DNA of 33,160 bases from the NCBI GenBank assembly GCA_012518875.1, contig JAAYRI010000075.1, positions 1 through 33,160 on the forward strand, written 5' to 3'. Position 1 is the first letter of the stretch; the number at the start of each line of letters is the position of its first letter. Below are positions 23,505 through 31,836 of this stretch, piece after piece. The notes under the pieces are model-generated. The model searched no databases. It was not told where the DNA came from and saw only the letters and a list, made by a program, of their open reading frames with translations. Source of the DNA: Peptococcaceae bacterium (GTDB taxonomy: Bacteria; Bacillota; Desulfotomaculia; Desulfotomaculales; Pelotomaculaceae). Position numbers and translations under genes: made by a program.

Positions 23505-24705
23505 AGTTACCGCCCCTGCTTTTATTGCGGTACACACCATCAGGGGTAAGAGACACCGCCCGTAAAATACTTTGTTCACCAAAACGGTCTTTAATCTGAT
23601 CACAGACAGCATGTAGGAGACGGGCCTTCTCCACCTCCCCAAACAGATCCAGCTGCTCGGAAGTCATTTTAACCAGCCCAGCCAGAGATACCCCCACCAT
23701 CCGCACCGGCTTCCATGCCGGCCAATGTCGATGCAACAATGCTGCCGCCACCCTATAGATATCATTGGTAGAAGCAGTCGGTAGGCCCACGCTCTGTGAA
23801 CGGGATACCCATAAAAAATCAGCACCTTTTAGGGTCAGGTTAATTGTCCGACCCACAAAACCACCAAGACGCACTCGCCTGCACACAATTTCGCACAACT
23901 CCAGGATCACCACTTCTATCTGGCGGTAGCCCCGATAATCCCTGGGCAGGGTAAGTTGATGCCCAATGGATTTGACCTTTTCCAAGGAATGTGGATCCAC
24001 TGGACTATAGTCGATACCGTTGGCCGATAGGTACAGCACATGGCCAATAAGGCCGAACCTTTTACGCAGCACAGACAGAGGATAGTGGGCCAGTTCCCCG
24101 ATGGTGTGAATGTTTAGGTCATTCAGCCTTTTTTCCAGACGCGGGCCCACCCCAAAAAGCTCTTTGATGGGAAGGGGCCACATCTTACCCGGCACATCGC
24201 CAAAATCCAGGACAGTAAGCCCGTCCGGCTTCTGCATACCGGCGGCCATTTTCGCCAGTAGTTTGTTGGGGCCAACCCCAACACTGCACATCAAGCCAGT
24301 TTCCTCCTTGATCCTCCTTTTCAGCTTTAGCGAAGCAGTCAAGGAAGAATCAAAAAAGTGATCACAGCCGGAAAGGTCCAAAAATGCTTCATCAATAGAA
24401 AAGGGTTCTACCAGTGGGGTAAAGTCTTTCATAATTCTAATCACCCGGGAAGAAAAATCGATGTAATAGCCGTATCTGGGCTTTAGGAAAATGCCGCTAG
24501 GACAAAGGCTGCGCGCCTCCCACACGGCCATACCCGTTTTCACCCCACAAGCCTTGGCTTCGTAAGAGGCAGCCAGGACAATACCATGGCGTTTAGCCGG
24601 GTCACCACCGACGATAACCGGTTTTTCCCGAAGACAAGGTTCCATGGCCTGGTGTACACTGGCAAAAAAAGAATTCATATCTGCTAACAAGATTGGACAA
24701 CGCAA
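23497..24705 (-). CDS. dinB: Y-family DNA polymerase (DNA polymerase IV/UvrX type)
   Basis: 402 residues. Translesion polymerase with the metal-binding DMNSFFASV near the N terminus and the catalytic SIDEAFLDLSG, then GVGPNKLLAKMAA and the HhH region (LFGVGPRLEKRL). The little-finger domain follows. EQLDLFGE near the C terminus is a sliding-clamp binding motif. The most likely start is TTG at 24705 (LRCPILLADM) after GGTAGGTGG; an ATG at 24726 lacks a ribosome site and lies inside a LexA box and at the predicted transcription start. Two LexA boxes show SOS control. A YolD-like gene is translationally coupled at the 3' end. Confidence 0.93.
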   Translation of the reverse strand: MRCPILLADMNSFFASVHQAMEPCLREKPVIVGGDPAKRHGIVLAASYEAKACGVKTGMAVWEARSLCPSGIFLKPRYGYYIDFSSRVIRIMKDFTPLVEPFSIDEAFLDLSGCDHFFDSSLTASLKLKRRIKEETGLMCSVGVGPNKLLAKMAAGMQKPDGLTVLDFGDVPGKMWPLPIKELFGVGPRLEKRLNDLNIHTIGELAHYPLSVLRKRFGLIGHVLYLSANGIDYSPVDPHSLEKVKSIGHQLTLPRDYRGYRQIEVVILELCEIVCRRVRLGGFVGRTINLTLKGADFLWVSRSQSVGLPTASTNDIYRVAAALLHRHWPAWKPVRMVGVSLAGLVKMTSEQLDLFGEVEKARLLHAVCDQIKDRFGEQSILRAVSLTPDGVYRNKSRGGNCG

Positions 24706-24718
24706 AAAACCACCTACC

Positions 24719-24730
24719 AAACGCATGTTC
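24719..24730 (-). promoter_or_regulatory. Second LexA (SOS) box at the dinB start point
   Basis: Minus strand GAACATGCGTTT differs by one base from the Gram-positive SOS palindrome GAAC-N4-GTTC. It covers the predicted transcription start of dinB and is the inverted partner of the perfect box at 24748-24759. Confidence 0.65.
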
Positions 24731-24737
24731 TAGATAC

Positions 24738-24767
24738 AGTATATCAAGAACATGCGTTCCCGGTAAA
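24738..24767 (-). promoter_or_regulatory. SigmaA promoter of dinB
   Basis: Minus strand TTTACC (24762-24767), 18 bp, TATACT (24738-24743). The perfect LexA box lies between the two elements and the second box at the start point, so LexA would occlude RNA polymerase. Confidence 0.6.
24748..24759. promoter_or_regulatory. Perfect LexA (SOS) box
   Basis: GAACATGCGTTC matches the Gram-positive SOS-box core GAAC-N4-GTTC exactly and lies between the -35 and -10 elements of dinB. Together with the near-perfect box 18 bp away it forms an inverted repeat with 11-bp perfect arms (ACGCATGTTCT / AGAACATGCGT). Confidence 0.85.
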
Positions 24768-24903
24768 GTGGTTGTTTTTGGTAGCACGGGAATGGGGAAC
24801 CCTGCAAAACTGGCACACCGGTTCCTGACCGGGGATAAAAGCAAAGACGTTAGGGGTATACATGTAGGGTATGACTCTAGCCGCACATTATCTGCAATCC
24901 ACC

Positions 24904-25524
24904 CTACCCGATGGTGATCACCTGGTGTGGGCCAGTAAGCCAGGTGTTGACTTCCAGCATATTAGATATAGTGCCCATTGCACTTTTCCCGTCTAGTTTA
25001 TAGTATTTAAGGCAGGTACCGCAGACCAATATTTTGGTCCCCTTGTGGGCCAGATCCATTAGCTGCTCCCAAACAGGGGAACCTTCAATAGCCAGATATA
25101 CACCGGCGTTGAGAAATAATAGCGCTACCGGGGGATCCTGCTGCGTGAGTGTGATCATCAGACTTTTCATTAAAACATCGCCTAGATCTGTAGAACCCTG
25201 TCCGAGGCTGTTGGTGGTAATAAAATATACCTTTCCGGCCGTTGACCCTTCCTCTATGTTTTTGCCCCTGGGCAAAGAGTCCCTTTCTTCTACTTTATTA
25301 CCCGGTAGAGTGATTTCCAGGTGATAATTGCCGTCTTTTTCATTAACATCAACTTTACAACCCCCATTGATAGCAAAACGGGACACATTTTCACAAGCGG
25401 CATTGTTATCCACAATAATTAGAATTCTCTCGTCACCACCTGCTTCAATAGCCTTTTTTGTTTCTATAACCGGCAATGGACAAGCCAATCCCCTGCAGTC
25501 TATTAATTTACTGTTCACACGCAT
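24904..25524 (-). CDS. yedF: Selenium-metabolism protein YedF (TusA-like plus DsrE-like)
   Basis: 206 residues. The N-terminal ~75 residues are a TusA/SirA domain with IDCRGLACPLPVIETKKAIE; the CP cysteine is the expected sulfur or selenium carrier. The C-terminal half is DsrE-like (VYFITTNSLGQGSTDLGDVLMKSL, KILVCGTCLKYY). This two-domain form is characteristic of the YedF protein that co-occurs with selenium-utilisation genes, though its chemistry is not proven. It agrees with selA-selB elsewhere in this window. AAGGAAGGGAAG precedes the ATG at 25524. It lies between hslO and dinB on the same strand. Confidence 0.9.
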   Translation of the reverse strand: MRVNSKLIDCRGLACPLPVIETKKAIEAGGDERILIIVDNNAACENVSRFAINGGCKVDVNEKDGNYHLEITLPGNKVEERDSLPRGKNIEEGSTAGKVYFITTNSLGQGSTDLGDVLMKSLMITLTQQDPPVALLFLNAGVYLAIEGSPVWEQLMDLAHKGTKILVCGTCLKYYKLDGKSAMGTISNMLEVNTWLTGPHQVITIG

Positions 25525-25631
25525 CTTCCCTTCCTTGTTTATCTAATGCTGTTTTATTTAAATAGATATAAATATCCTTCATGTTACTGATAGAATTTTT
25601 TTATCACAATGAGGGTATAAACAAGGATTTA

Positions 25632-26504
25632 TTATAGTTGCTTGATTATATTTTCTAATTCTAGTCCAGTAAAGGTATACAATTCCCCGCAAAAATGGCA
25701 GTGCACCTCTGCTTTTTCCTGTTCCCTGCATATTTTCTCTATTTCCTCCCTCCCCAGGGCCGCCAGGATATCTTTGATCCTCTCCCGGGAACAACCGCAT
25801 TTAAATCTAACCGGCGCTTTTTCCAGAAAACGCACCTCCAGCCCCCCTACCGCGGAGGCCACAATTTTTTCCGCAGTCATGCCCCGGCTTACAAGGCTGC
25901 TTACAGGTGCCATTTTTTCCAGGCTCTCCTCTATGTGGGCCAGTACATCTTCCGAAGCGTTGGGCAGCATTTGAATTATAATGCCTCCTGACGCCATTAC
26001 CCGGCAGTCAGGGCTCACCAGAACCCCGAGGGCAACTGCGGAGGGGGTCTGCTCCGACATTAGCAGATAACGGGCTACATCCTCCCCTATTTCCCCTGAT
26101 GCCAGTTCAACATTGCCCGTAAACGGTTCTTTTAACCCCATATCTTTGGTCACATACAGAAAACCCTGACCTACTGCATCGCCAACGGGCAGCTTGCCTG
26201 CTGCCGGACTGGGAAGATCAACATGGGGTTCCTGGATATACCCTTTTACTTCCCCGGATGCTTTGGCTGTTACCACAATGGCGCCTACCGGACCATCACC
26301 TAAAATCCGCAAGGTCAAGAGATCAGTGCCTTTCAGGTTGGCACCCAGCAGCAGCCCCGCTGTTAAGGTTCGCCCCAGGGCTGCACTGGCCACCGGCCAG
26401 GTATCATGCCTGCGTCTTGCCTCTTCAACAAGTGCGGTAGTGATAGCGGCAAAAACGCGGAATTGTTTATTTGCCCCCACACCCCTTACTAAATAATCGC
26501 TCAT
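25632..26504 (-). CDS. hslO: Redox-regulated chaperone Hsp33
   Basis: 290 residues, standard for Hsp33. The substrate-binding domain shows DYLVRGVGANKQFRVFAAITT, and the C-terminal redox switch has FKCGCSRERI and, 30 residues on, CHFCGELY: CXC plus CXXC binding one zinc. Oxidation by peroxide or hypochlorite releases zinc, forms disulfides and activates holdase function. The start is ATG at 26504 after AAAGGGG; an in-frame ATG at 26537 would add 11 residues without a ribosome site. yedF follows about 110 bp downstream on the same strand. Confidence 0.96.
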   Translation of the reverse strand: MSDYLVRGVGANKQFRVFAAITTALVEEARRRHDTWPVASAALGRTLTAGLLLGANLKGTDLLTLRILGDGPVGAIVVTAKASGEVKGYIQEPHVDLPSPAAGKLPVGDAVGQGFLYVTKDMGLKEPFTGNVELASGEIGEDVARYLLMSEQTPSAVALGVLVSPDCRVMASGGIIIQMLPNASEDVLAHIEESLEKMAPVSSLVSRGMTAEKIVASAVGGLEVRFLEKAPVRFKCGCSRERIKDILAALGREEIEKICREQEKAEVHCHFCGELYTFTGLELENIIKQL

Positions 26505-26617
26505 TAAAAAAACCCCTTTGTTTTGTTCTTCTACCATTATAAACCAGGCTGAAACCTAATAAACCATAGGGAAAACAAATAGCATGTGTTTCATCCGATA
26601 GAAAGGCATACTAATAC

Positions 26618-26646
26618 TTGCCCATACTGCACCCCTTCCGTATAAT
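26618..26646 (+). promoter_or_regulatory. SigmaA promoter of the alpha/beta hydrolase gene
   Basis: TTGCCC (26618-26623), exactly 17 bp, a perfect TATAAT (26641-26646). It leaves a ~97-nt leader before the ATG at 26751; no riboswitch motif was recognised in it. Confidence 0.6.
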
Positions 26647-26750
26647 TTTACTAGGATTCAATATTCTGCCACCTTGCTGTGGTTTTCACCACATATTCTA
26701 ACATCCTTTGCCAAAAAACATTATTTAAATTATTTAATGGGGGTAATTAG

Positions 26751-27524
26751 ATGAGCAAGACATACAAGTGGAGTAAATTCTCCTTTCCTAATGACAAAGG
26801 TTTGGACCTGGCCGCCTTATTGTACACCGGCCCTGCTCAGGAAAGGATAGTTATTGTCTGCCACGGCTTTACCGGCAGTAAGGAAGGTGGTGGCAAGGCC
26901 CTGGCTATGGCTGAGGAACTCGGGAAAAGGGGCAATTCAACCTTTCTTTTTGACTTTGGTGGCTGCGGTGAGAGTACGGGTAGCTTTGCCGATATTAGCC
27001 TTTCCGGCCATGTTGGGGATCTAAAAAGTGCTGTTGACTACTGCTGTGATTTAGGGTTTAAAATTATTATTACCGTAGGTAGGAGTTTTGGTGGAACAAC
27101 TGTTTTGTGCCACGCAGGCATCGATAAAAGGGTAGCCGGGGTGAGCTGCTGGTCGGCACCGGCGGAACCATACCAGCTTTTTTCGAGGCGTACACCAAAT
27201 AAACCTGCTGCTAAAAATGATCTGGTACCTTTATCAGGAGAGGGTGGCACTGTCCTGGTGAAAAGCAATTTTTTTGTTGACCTAAAGGGTCATAATGTGA
27301 TTCATAATGCGGCATTGATTCCCCCCCGACCACTACTTGTTGTTCATGGGGAAAAGGACGATGTTGTTCCCCCGGCAAATGCGGAAAACATTTATCAAGC
27401 AGCCGGTGAACCTAAATCCATTAAAATCATTGCCAACGCCGACCACCAGTTTACGGGACATTATCAGAAGGTATGGCAGGTCTTTTTCCACTGGCTGGAG
27501 ATGAATTTTCCGCAAAATAGTTAG
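26751..27524 (+). CDS. Alpha/beta hydrolase (serine esterase/peptidase-like)
   Basis: 257 residues. The fold is shown by VIVCHGFTGSKEGGG (oxyanion region, about 35-48), the nucleophile elbow GRSFGG with S112, an acid in HGEKDDVVPP (D203 or D204) and H232 in ADHQFTGH, completing the triad. No signal peptide, so it is cytoplasmic. It resembles the S9-peptidase/cinnamoyl-esterase-like group of bacterial hydrolases; the substrate cannot be deduced. GGGGGTAATTAG precedes the ATG. A hairpin (CCGGTGG/CCACCGG) lies about 20 bp past its stop. Confidence 0.87.
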   Translation: MSKTYKWSKFSFPNDKGLDLAALLYTGPAQERIVIVCHGFTGSKEGGGKALAMAEELGKRGNSTFLFDFGGCGESTGSFADISLSGHVGDLKSAVDYCCDLGFKIIITVGRSFGGTTVLCHAGIDKRVAGVSCWSAPAEPYQLFSRRTPNKPAAKNDLVPLSGEGGTVLVKSNFFVDLKGHNVIHNAALIPPRPLLVVHGEKDDVVPPANAENIYQAAGEPKSIKIIANADHQFTGHYQKVWQVFFHWLEMNFPQNS

Positions 27525-27649
27525 GCAACAACCAGCATTTACCGGTGGCCACAGCGGGCGATTTTCTACCACCGGATGTCCAATGCTGAAACCAATTCAT
27601 CTTCATACCCACTGCTGACCTCCAGGGCTGAAACCCCCTTGAGGATAGT

Positions 27650-27745
27650 GGTGAAGGTATTGCCCCACAAAACAGAAGAATGCAGCCATGGAATGGTTAA
27701 CAACCATGACTACAACACTGCAATTAACATACTGCCGGAAACTAA
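27650..27745 (+). pseudogene. Possible remnant of an IS200/IS605-type TnpB C terminus
   Basis: The plus-strand reading ECSHGMVNNHDYNTAINILPE resembles the end of TnpB proteins, where a zinc knuckle is followed by N-R-D-x-N-A-A-x-N-I and the last RuvC aspartate. The spacing of cysteine, N-N-H-D and N-T-A-I-N-I-L fits, but only one of the zinc cysteines is present. No tnpB body, start or hairpin ends are visible. A terminator follows at once. It is short enough to be chance. Confidence 0.3.
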
Positions 27746-27755
27746 AATATATAGT

Positions 27756-27782
27756 TCACATCCTCTAGATGTGATTTTTTTT
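27756..27782 (+). terminator. Rho-independent terminator
   Basis: TCACATC-CTCTA-GATGTGA followed by TTTTTTT. It lies 230 bp past the hydrolase stop and 75 bp before the germination operon. Confidence 0.75.
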
Positions 27783-27856
27783 GAGTAAATTTTCATTTAT
27801 GGGGAAAATATAGTTATCGGGGATAGATCCACCATAAAAGGAGAGGGTCATAACCA

Positions 27857-29488
27857 GTGCTCCATTTTTTGAGAAGCATAAACAGCAAAGCAAGAAAAAT
27901 TGAATCCTCTGGCCCCAAGGAAGTACCCCCACCCCATGACTTCAAGGAAATCAGCAGTAACCTTGCTGACAATGAGGCTGATCTCAGGCAGGAATTCACT
28001 AATATTTCCGATATTGTTTTTAAACAATTTTACGCAGGGGGGGTTAAGATTCTTGCAGTCTGGTTTGATGGTTTGATCAATAACAGGGTCAGTCAGGATG
28101 TTTTTCGCGCCCTGATGTTGGATATCCCAGAAAAACAACTGCTAGAGATAGCAAAGGAAGAGCGCACTGGTTTGATCAACCAGCACATTCTGCCCTTTTA
28201 TGAAACCCAGGAGGTAAAGGATCTGGCGGAGATCAAGCGCTGGATATTAAGATCAAAAATGATCCTGCTGGTTGACGGCTGTTCGTCCGGTCTGATGATT
28301 GATGCTGAAAGCAGGCCCCAGCGTTCTATCTCAGAACCAGTCGTTGAGCCCACAGTACTTGGCCCCCACGATGGCTTTATAGAAAATATTGGAGTGAACA
28401 CTGCCCTAATCCGTAGCCGGTTAGGGGATGCCATGCTGCAGTCAGAAGACTACATCATTGGCCGGCGCACCAACACCCAGGTCACCTTAATGTATGTGGC
28501 CGATATCGCCAATCCCAAGATTATTGAAGAAGTGCGAAAAAGGCTCACTAGAATAGACATAGACGGCATCCTGGACAGCTCCTACATTAAAGAACTGATC
28601 CAGGACCGTACTCTAACTGTTTTTCCTTTGATGAAAAGCACCGAAAGACCCGATGCCGCGGCAGCCGACCTATTGGAGGGCCGGTTTGCCCTGGTTGTAG
28701 ACGGTAGTCCCCAGGTGCTCACCGCACCTTCAGTTTTCATTGAATTTATGCAGGCCACAGATGATTATTATATGAGCCCCACTGTGGTCTGGTTTATCCG
28801 AGTCTTAAGATACTTGTCAATTTTTGTGGCTACCAATTTGCCCGGCATCTATGTAGGGCTGATTACCTTCCACCAGGAAATGATCCCCATACCCCTTGTT
28901 TTTACTATTGCCGGCACCAGGGAGGTGGTGCCTTTCCCTGCTATTGTTGATGCCCTCTTTCTTCTGATTGTTTTTGAGATTCTATGGGAATCCAGCATCA
29001 GGCTGCCCAGGGTTGTGGGAGCAGCCATAAACATTGTTGGCGCCCTAATTTTGGGCGAGGCAGCGGTGCAATCCAGCCTGGTATCGCCTACCCTGGTTAT
29101 TGTCATCGCCGTATCCGCAGTGGCTAACTTTGCCCTCGGCTCGCGCTATGATCTGGCCCAGGCGGTAAGGGTGATCCGGTTGGCTATTCTAATAGCCGGC
29201 GGCATGATGGGCTTTTACGGAATTGCCCTGGTATCCCTATTCTTTTTGCTCCATATGGCCAACTTGCGTTCCTTTGGTGTACCCTATTTCGAACCGTTGG
29301 CACCCTTGATTGCAAAAGAGCTAAAAGACAGTGTTTACCGTGCACCGCTTTGGAGTTTCAAGAAAAGGCCGGTACTGATCGTTGGGAAGGATATTACCCG
29401 TGTTGATACACCTCCCCCATCCCCACCGGATGAGCGTTGCACTGCTGGTGCAGACAGTAAAAGACGTCTACAAAAGGGGGGAAAATAA
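27857..29488 (+). CDS. gerKA: Spore germination receptor A subunit (GerA/GerKA family)
   Basis: 543 residues. The N-terminal ~300 residues are soluble and typical of the family (LVDGCSSGLMIDAESRPQRSISEP, VVEPTVLGPHDGFIENIGVN, IRSRLG); the region from about 305 to 495 carries four to five membrane helices (LPGIYVGLITFHQEMIP, PFPAIVDALFLLIVFEILWE). The polar tail ends SKRRLQKGGK. With the B and C subunits it forms a nutrient-gated receptor in the spore inner membrane. The GTG start at 27857 has GGAGAGGG about 8 bases upstream. It is the first gene of a four-gene operon with no gaps. The gerK label reflects family resemblance, not a known germinant. Confidence 0.93.
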   Translation: MLHFLRSINSKARKIESSGPKEVPPPHDFKEISSNLADNEADLRQEFTNISDIVFKQFYAGGVKILAVWFDGLINNRVSQDVFRALMLDIPEKQLLEIAKEERTGLINQHILPFYETQEVKDLAEIKRWILRSKMILLVDGCSSGLMIDAESRPQRSISEPVVEPTVLGPHDGFIENIGVNTALIRSRLGDAMLQSEDYIIGRRTNTQVTLMYVADIANPKIIEEVRKRLTRIDIDGILDSSYIKELIQDRTLTVFPLMKSTERPDAAAADLLEGRFALVVDGSPQVLTAPSVFIEFMQATDDYYMSPTVVWFIRVLRYLSIFVATNLPGIYVGLITFHQEMIPIPLVFTIAGTREVVPFPAIVDALFLLIVFEILWESSIRLPRVVGAAINIVGALILGEAAVQSSLVSPTLVIVIAVSAVANFALGSRYDLAQAVRVIRLAILIAGGMMGFYGIALVSLFFLLHMANLRSFGVPYFEPLAPLIAKELKDSVYRAPLWSFKKRPVLIVGKDITRVDTPPPSPPDERCTAGADSKRRLQKGGK

Positions 29489-30586
29489 ATGGAACCGGGA
29501 AAAATTTCTGAGCGGCAACTGGCCTTTTTAATCACCGCTATGCTTGTTAACACAGTAATATTCTTGATGCCCCAGTTGGGGGCCCGCGCTGTGGAGCAGG
29601 ATGCCTGGCTTACCGCCCTTCTTGGTTCTGTTTGGGGAATCTTTATGGTTCTGGTTATCATCGCCCTGGCCAGGCGCTTCCCCGGCCACACACCAATTGA
29701 ATACCTGCCCCTAATCCTGGGCAAACCCTTGGGGAAAATCCTGGGGACCATATATGTGTTTTGGTTTTTATCAGTGGGGGCTGTAATAGTATTTGAATTC
29801 ACCAGCTTTTTAAAAATCACCATCATGCCCAAAACCCCCCTGGCGGTTTTTATGGTGACGATCATGGTCCTGGTCTATTACGCTCTGCGTAGCGGTCTGG
29901 AGTCATGGGCCAGGGTAAATGAAATCCTTCTATTTGTTGTACTGGTGGCCATAGCAGCAGTGATTATTTTGCCCTACAACAATTTGGACTTCAGCCGCCT
30001 GCTGCCCCTGGCTGAACACCCACCCGGCCTGTTAATTTCTACATCCATAGTTTCCGGTTCCTGGCGTGGTGAAGTCATTTTAGCCGGGATGCTTATACCA
30101 GCCCTGGCTAGTGATAGACACACATCACGTAATCTAGTCTTGGTGGTTCTCCTGGTGGGTTTTCTCCTGGCAGCAATGGAGGTTTCCACCACAGCAGCCT
30201 TTGGTGCGATACCGACCGGTCAGAAGGAATTTCCCTTTTTTAGCCTGGCTAGAATGATTAGCATTGCCAAAATTTTTGATCGTCTGGAGGTACTGATAGT
30301 CATTGCCCTGGTGCTGGGAACCTTTTTTAAAATCTGTGTTTTTCTTTATTGCTCCGTCCTTGGTACAGCCCAGATCTTTGGTTTTAAGAAATTCCAATTT
30401 TTGCTGCTCCCCCTGACCATTTTAATGATCGCCCTGGCCCTCAATTCCTTTAAAGGAATGCCGGAATTGACTGATTTTGCAACCAATGTTTGGCCAGGAT
30501 ATGCACTGCTATCCTTTGAACTGGTCATCCCACTGCTGCTCTACCTGATTGTAATACTTCGTTCTAGGCGGGTGAGAAAATCATGA
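29489..30586 (+). CDS. gerKB: Spore germination receptor B subunit (GerAB/GerKB permease family)
   Basis: 365 residues with ten membrane helices, related to amino-acid/polyamine/organocation transporters. Recognisable parts are ISERQLAFLITAMLVNTVIFLMP at the N terminus and GHTPIEYLPLILGKPLGK, the family hallmark after helix two. The B subunit binds the germinant in Bacillus receptors. The ATG immediately follows the A-subunit stop, with AAAAGGGGGG upstream. Its stop overlaps the C-subunit start by 4 bp. Confidence 0.93.
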   Translation: MEPGKISERQLAFLITAMLVNTVIFLMPQLGARAVEQDAWLTALLGSVWGIFMVLVIIALARRFPGHTPIEYLPLILGKPLGKILGTIYVFWFLSVGAVIVFEFTSFLKITIMPKTPLAVFMVTIMVLVYYALRSGLESWARVNEILLFVVLVAIAAVIILPYNNLDFSRLLPLAEHPPGLLISTSIVSGSWRGEVILAGMLIPALASDRHTSRNLVLVVLLVGFLLAAMEVSTTAAFGAIPTGQKEFPFFSLARMISIAKIFDRLEVLIVIALVLGTFFKICVFLYCSVLGTAQIFGFKKFQFLLLPLTILMIALALNSFKGMPELTDFATNVWPGYALLSFELVIPLLLYLIVILRSRRVRKS

Positions 30587-31836
30587 ACAGGGTAGTTTTC
30601 ATCTTTCTCCTGGTAGTATTGTCGGCTCTGCATTGTGGTTGCTGGGACCGCGTGGAAATAGACGACCTGGAACTTGTAATTGGTGATGCCCATGATCTGG
30701 CAGACTATGCAGGAAAAACAGGTGTCCAAACAACATTTCAGATTGCCAACCCCCAGGCAATGATCTCCAGCCAGGGGGCCATGTCCGGAGGCAGGGGCGG
30801 TGGAGAAGGGGGGGGAAGTGGCAGCGGAACCTTCTTTGTTGTAAGTGAAAGGGGGGAATCGATCAGGGATTCTGTGGCCAAAATGAACTACCGTATCCCC
30901 AAACAGCTCTTTTTGGGCCATGAACGGGTGGCCATTTTTGGAGAAAAGGCTGCACGCAGCGGGCTGACCCCCTTTTTTGACCGTTTAACCCGCAGCCGTG
31001 AAAGTCGTGACACTAAATTTATAGCCGTGTCCAAAGGAAACGCCAGTAGGATACTGGAGCAGGAATCACCAGTTTCCCAGTCTACTGCCCAGGCCTTAAA
31101 TACTATTTTTGAGAACAAAGACGGCTGGCAGGGGATCCTGGCGGTCAATATGGCTGATTTTTTATATCGCCTGGGTACAGGAGTTACCAGCCCGGTGGCA
31201 CCCCTTGTGGAGGTTGTCCCCCAAACCAGTATGACCTCCAAGGAAAAAAAGGAGGGCCTGTCAAATACTGTTGCCCTAACAGGGCTAGCTGTTTTCGACA
31301 CACACGGCAGGCTAGTTGACACCTTCAATGAAAGGGAAACAATGGGCCTGATGTGGGTAATAAATAGGGTCAAAAACCGTGCACTAACCATTCCCCATGT
31401 TGCCGAAGGAAAGGCAGAGCCGGTAAGCCTGGACCTGACCAAAGCGAAAGGGAAAATTAAGGTGGACATCGAGGATAATGGACTGCCGGTATTTGAAATA
31501 AAAATGCAAACAGAATTTGATCTATTGGAGCATTTCAGCAAACATAGGGAAATGATAGATGTTGGTTTAATTGCCGAGCTGGAAAAAACAGCTAGCACCC
31601 AGGTAATCAATGAAATAGAGGCCGTATTAAAAAAGTCGCAAATGCTGGGAACCGACGTTTTTGGTTTTGGCGAAGAAGTCAGAAGACAGCACCGCCGGAA
31701 TTGGCCCCAATATAAGGAGCATTGGCGAGATGTTTTCCCTATTGTAAATGTAGCCATCCAGTGCGAAACCCGAATCCACAACCGGGAATTATCCGTGGAA
31801 CCGCCCGGCTCCCGCACAGAGGGGGAATGGCGCTAA
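30583..31836 (+). CDS. gerKC: Spore germination receptor C subunit, lipoprotein (GerAC/GerKC family)
   Basis: 417 residues. A lipoprotein signal peptide ends at HCGCWDRVEIDDLELV; the cysteine before W-D is the expected lipidation site, as in LSGCWD of other family members. The mature protein has the Ger(x)C layout, with RIPKQLFLGHERVAIFGE at about 104 and a C-terminal domain containing FGFGEEVRRQHRRNWPQYKEHW. A glycine-rich insertion at about 67-83 (GGRGGGEGGGSGSG) is unusual and may be a flexible linker. It anchors on the outer face of the spore inner membrane. The start overlaps the B-subunit stop by 4 bp. Confidence 0.94.
   Translation: MNRVVFIFLLVVLSALHCGCWDRVEIDDLELVIGDAHDLADYAGKTGVQTTFQIANPQAMISSQGAMSGGRGGGEGGGSGSGTFFVVSERGESIRDSVAKMNYRIPKQLFLGHERVAIFGEKAARSGLTPFFDRLTRSRESRDTKFIAVSKGNASRILEQESPVSQSTAQALNTIFENKDGWQGILAVNMADFLYRLGTGVTSPVAPLVEVVPQTSMTSKEKKEGLSNTVALTGLAVFDTHGRLVDTFNERETMGLMWVINRVKNRALTIPHVAEGKAEPVSLDLTKAKGKIKVDIEDNGLPVFEIKMQTEFDLLEHFSKHREMIDVGLIAELEKTASTQVINEIEAVLKKSQMLGTDVFGFGEEVRRQHRRNWPQYKEHWRDVFPIVNVAIQCETRIHNRELSVEPPGSRTEGEWR

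Larger units (their letters stand above)
27525..27856. other. Intergenic region between the hydrolase and the germination operon
   Basis: About 330 bp. It holds an inverted repeat CCGGTGG (27542-27548) / CCACCGG (27569-27575), a possible tnpB-tail remnant at about 27650-27745, and the terminator at 27756-27782. No convincing intact gene and no clear sigmaG promoter for the germination operon was found. Confidence 0.5.

Noticed and set aside
24693-24917. Plus-strand frame of about 74 codons across the dinB promoter region
   Set aside because: It overlaps the dinB 5' end and LexA boxes, lacks a ribosome site, and its product is not recognisable.
30888-31817. Long open frame on the minus strand opposite the GerKC gene
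   Set aside because: It is fully antisense to a well-supported gene, has no ribosome site and resembles no protein family.
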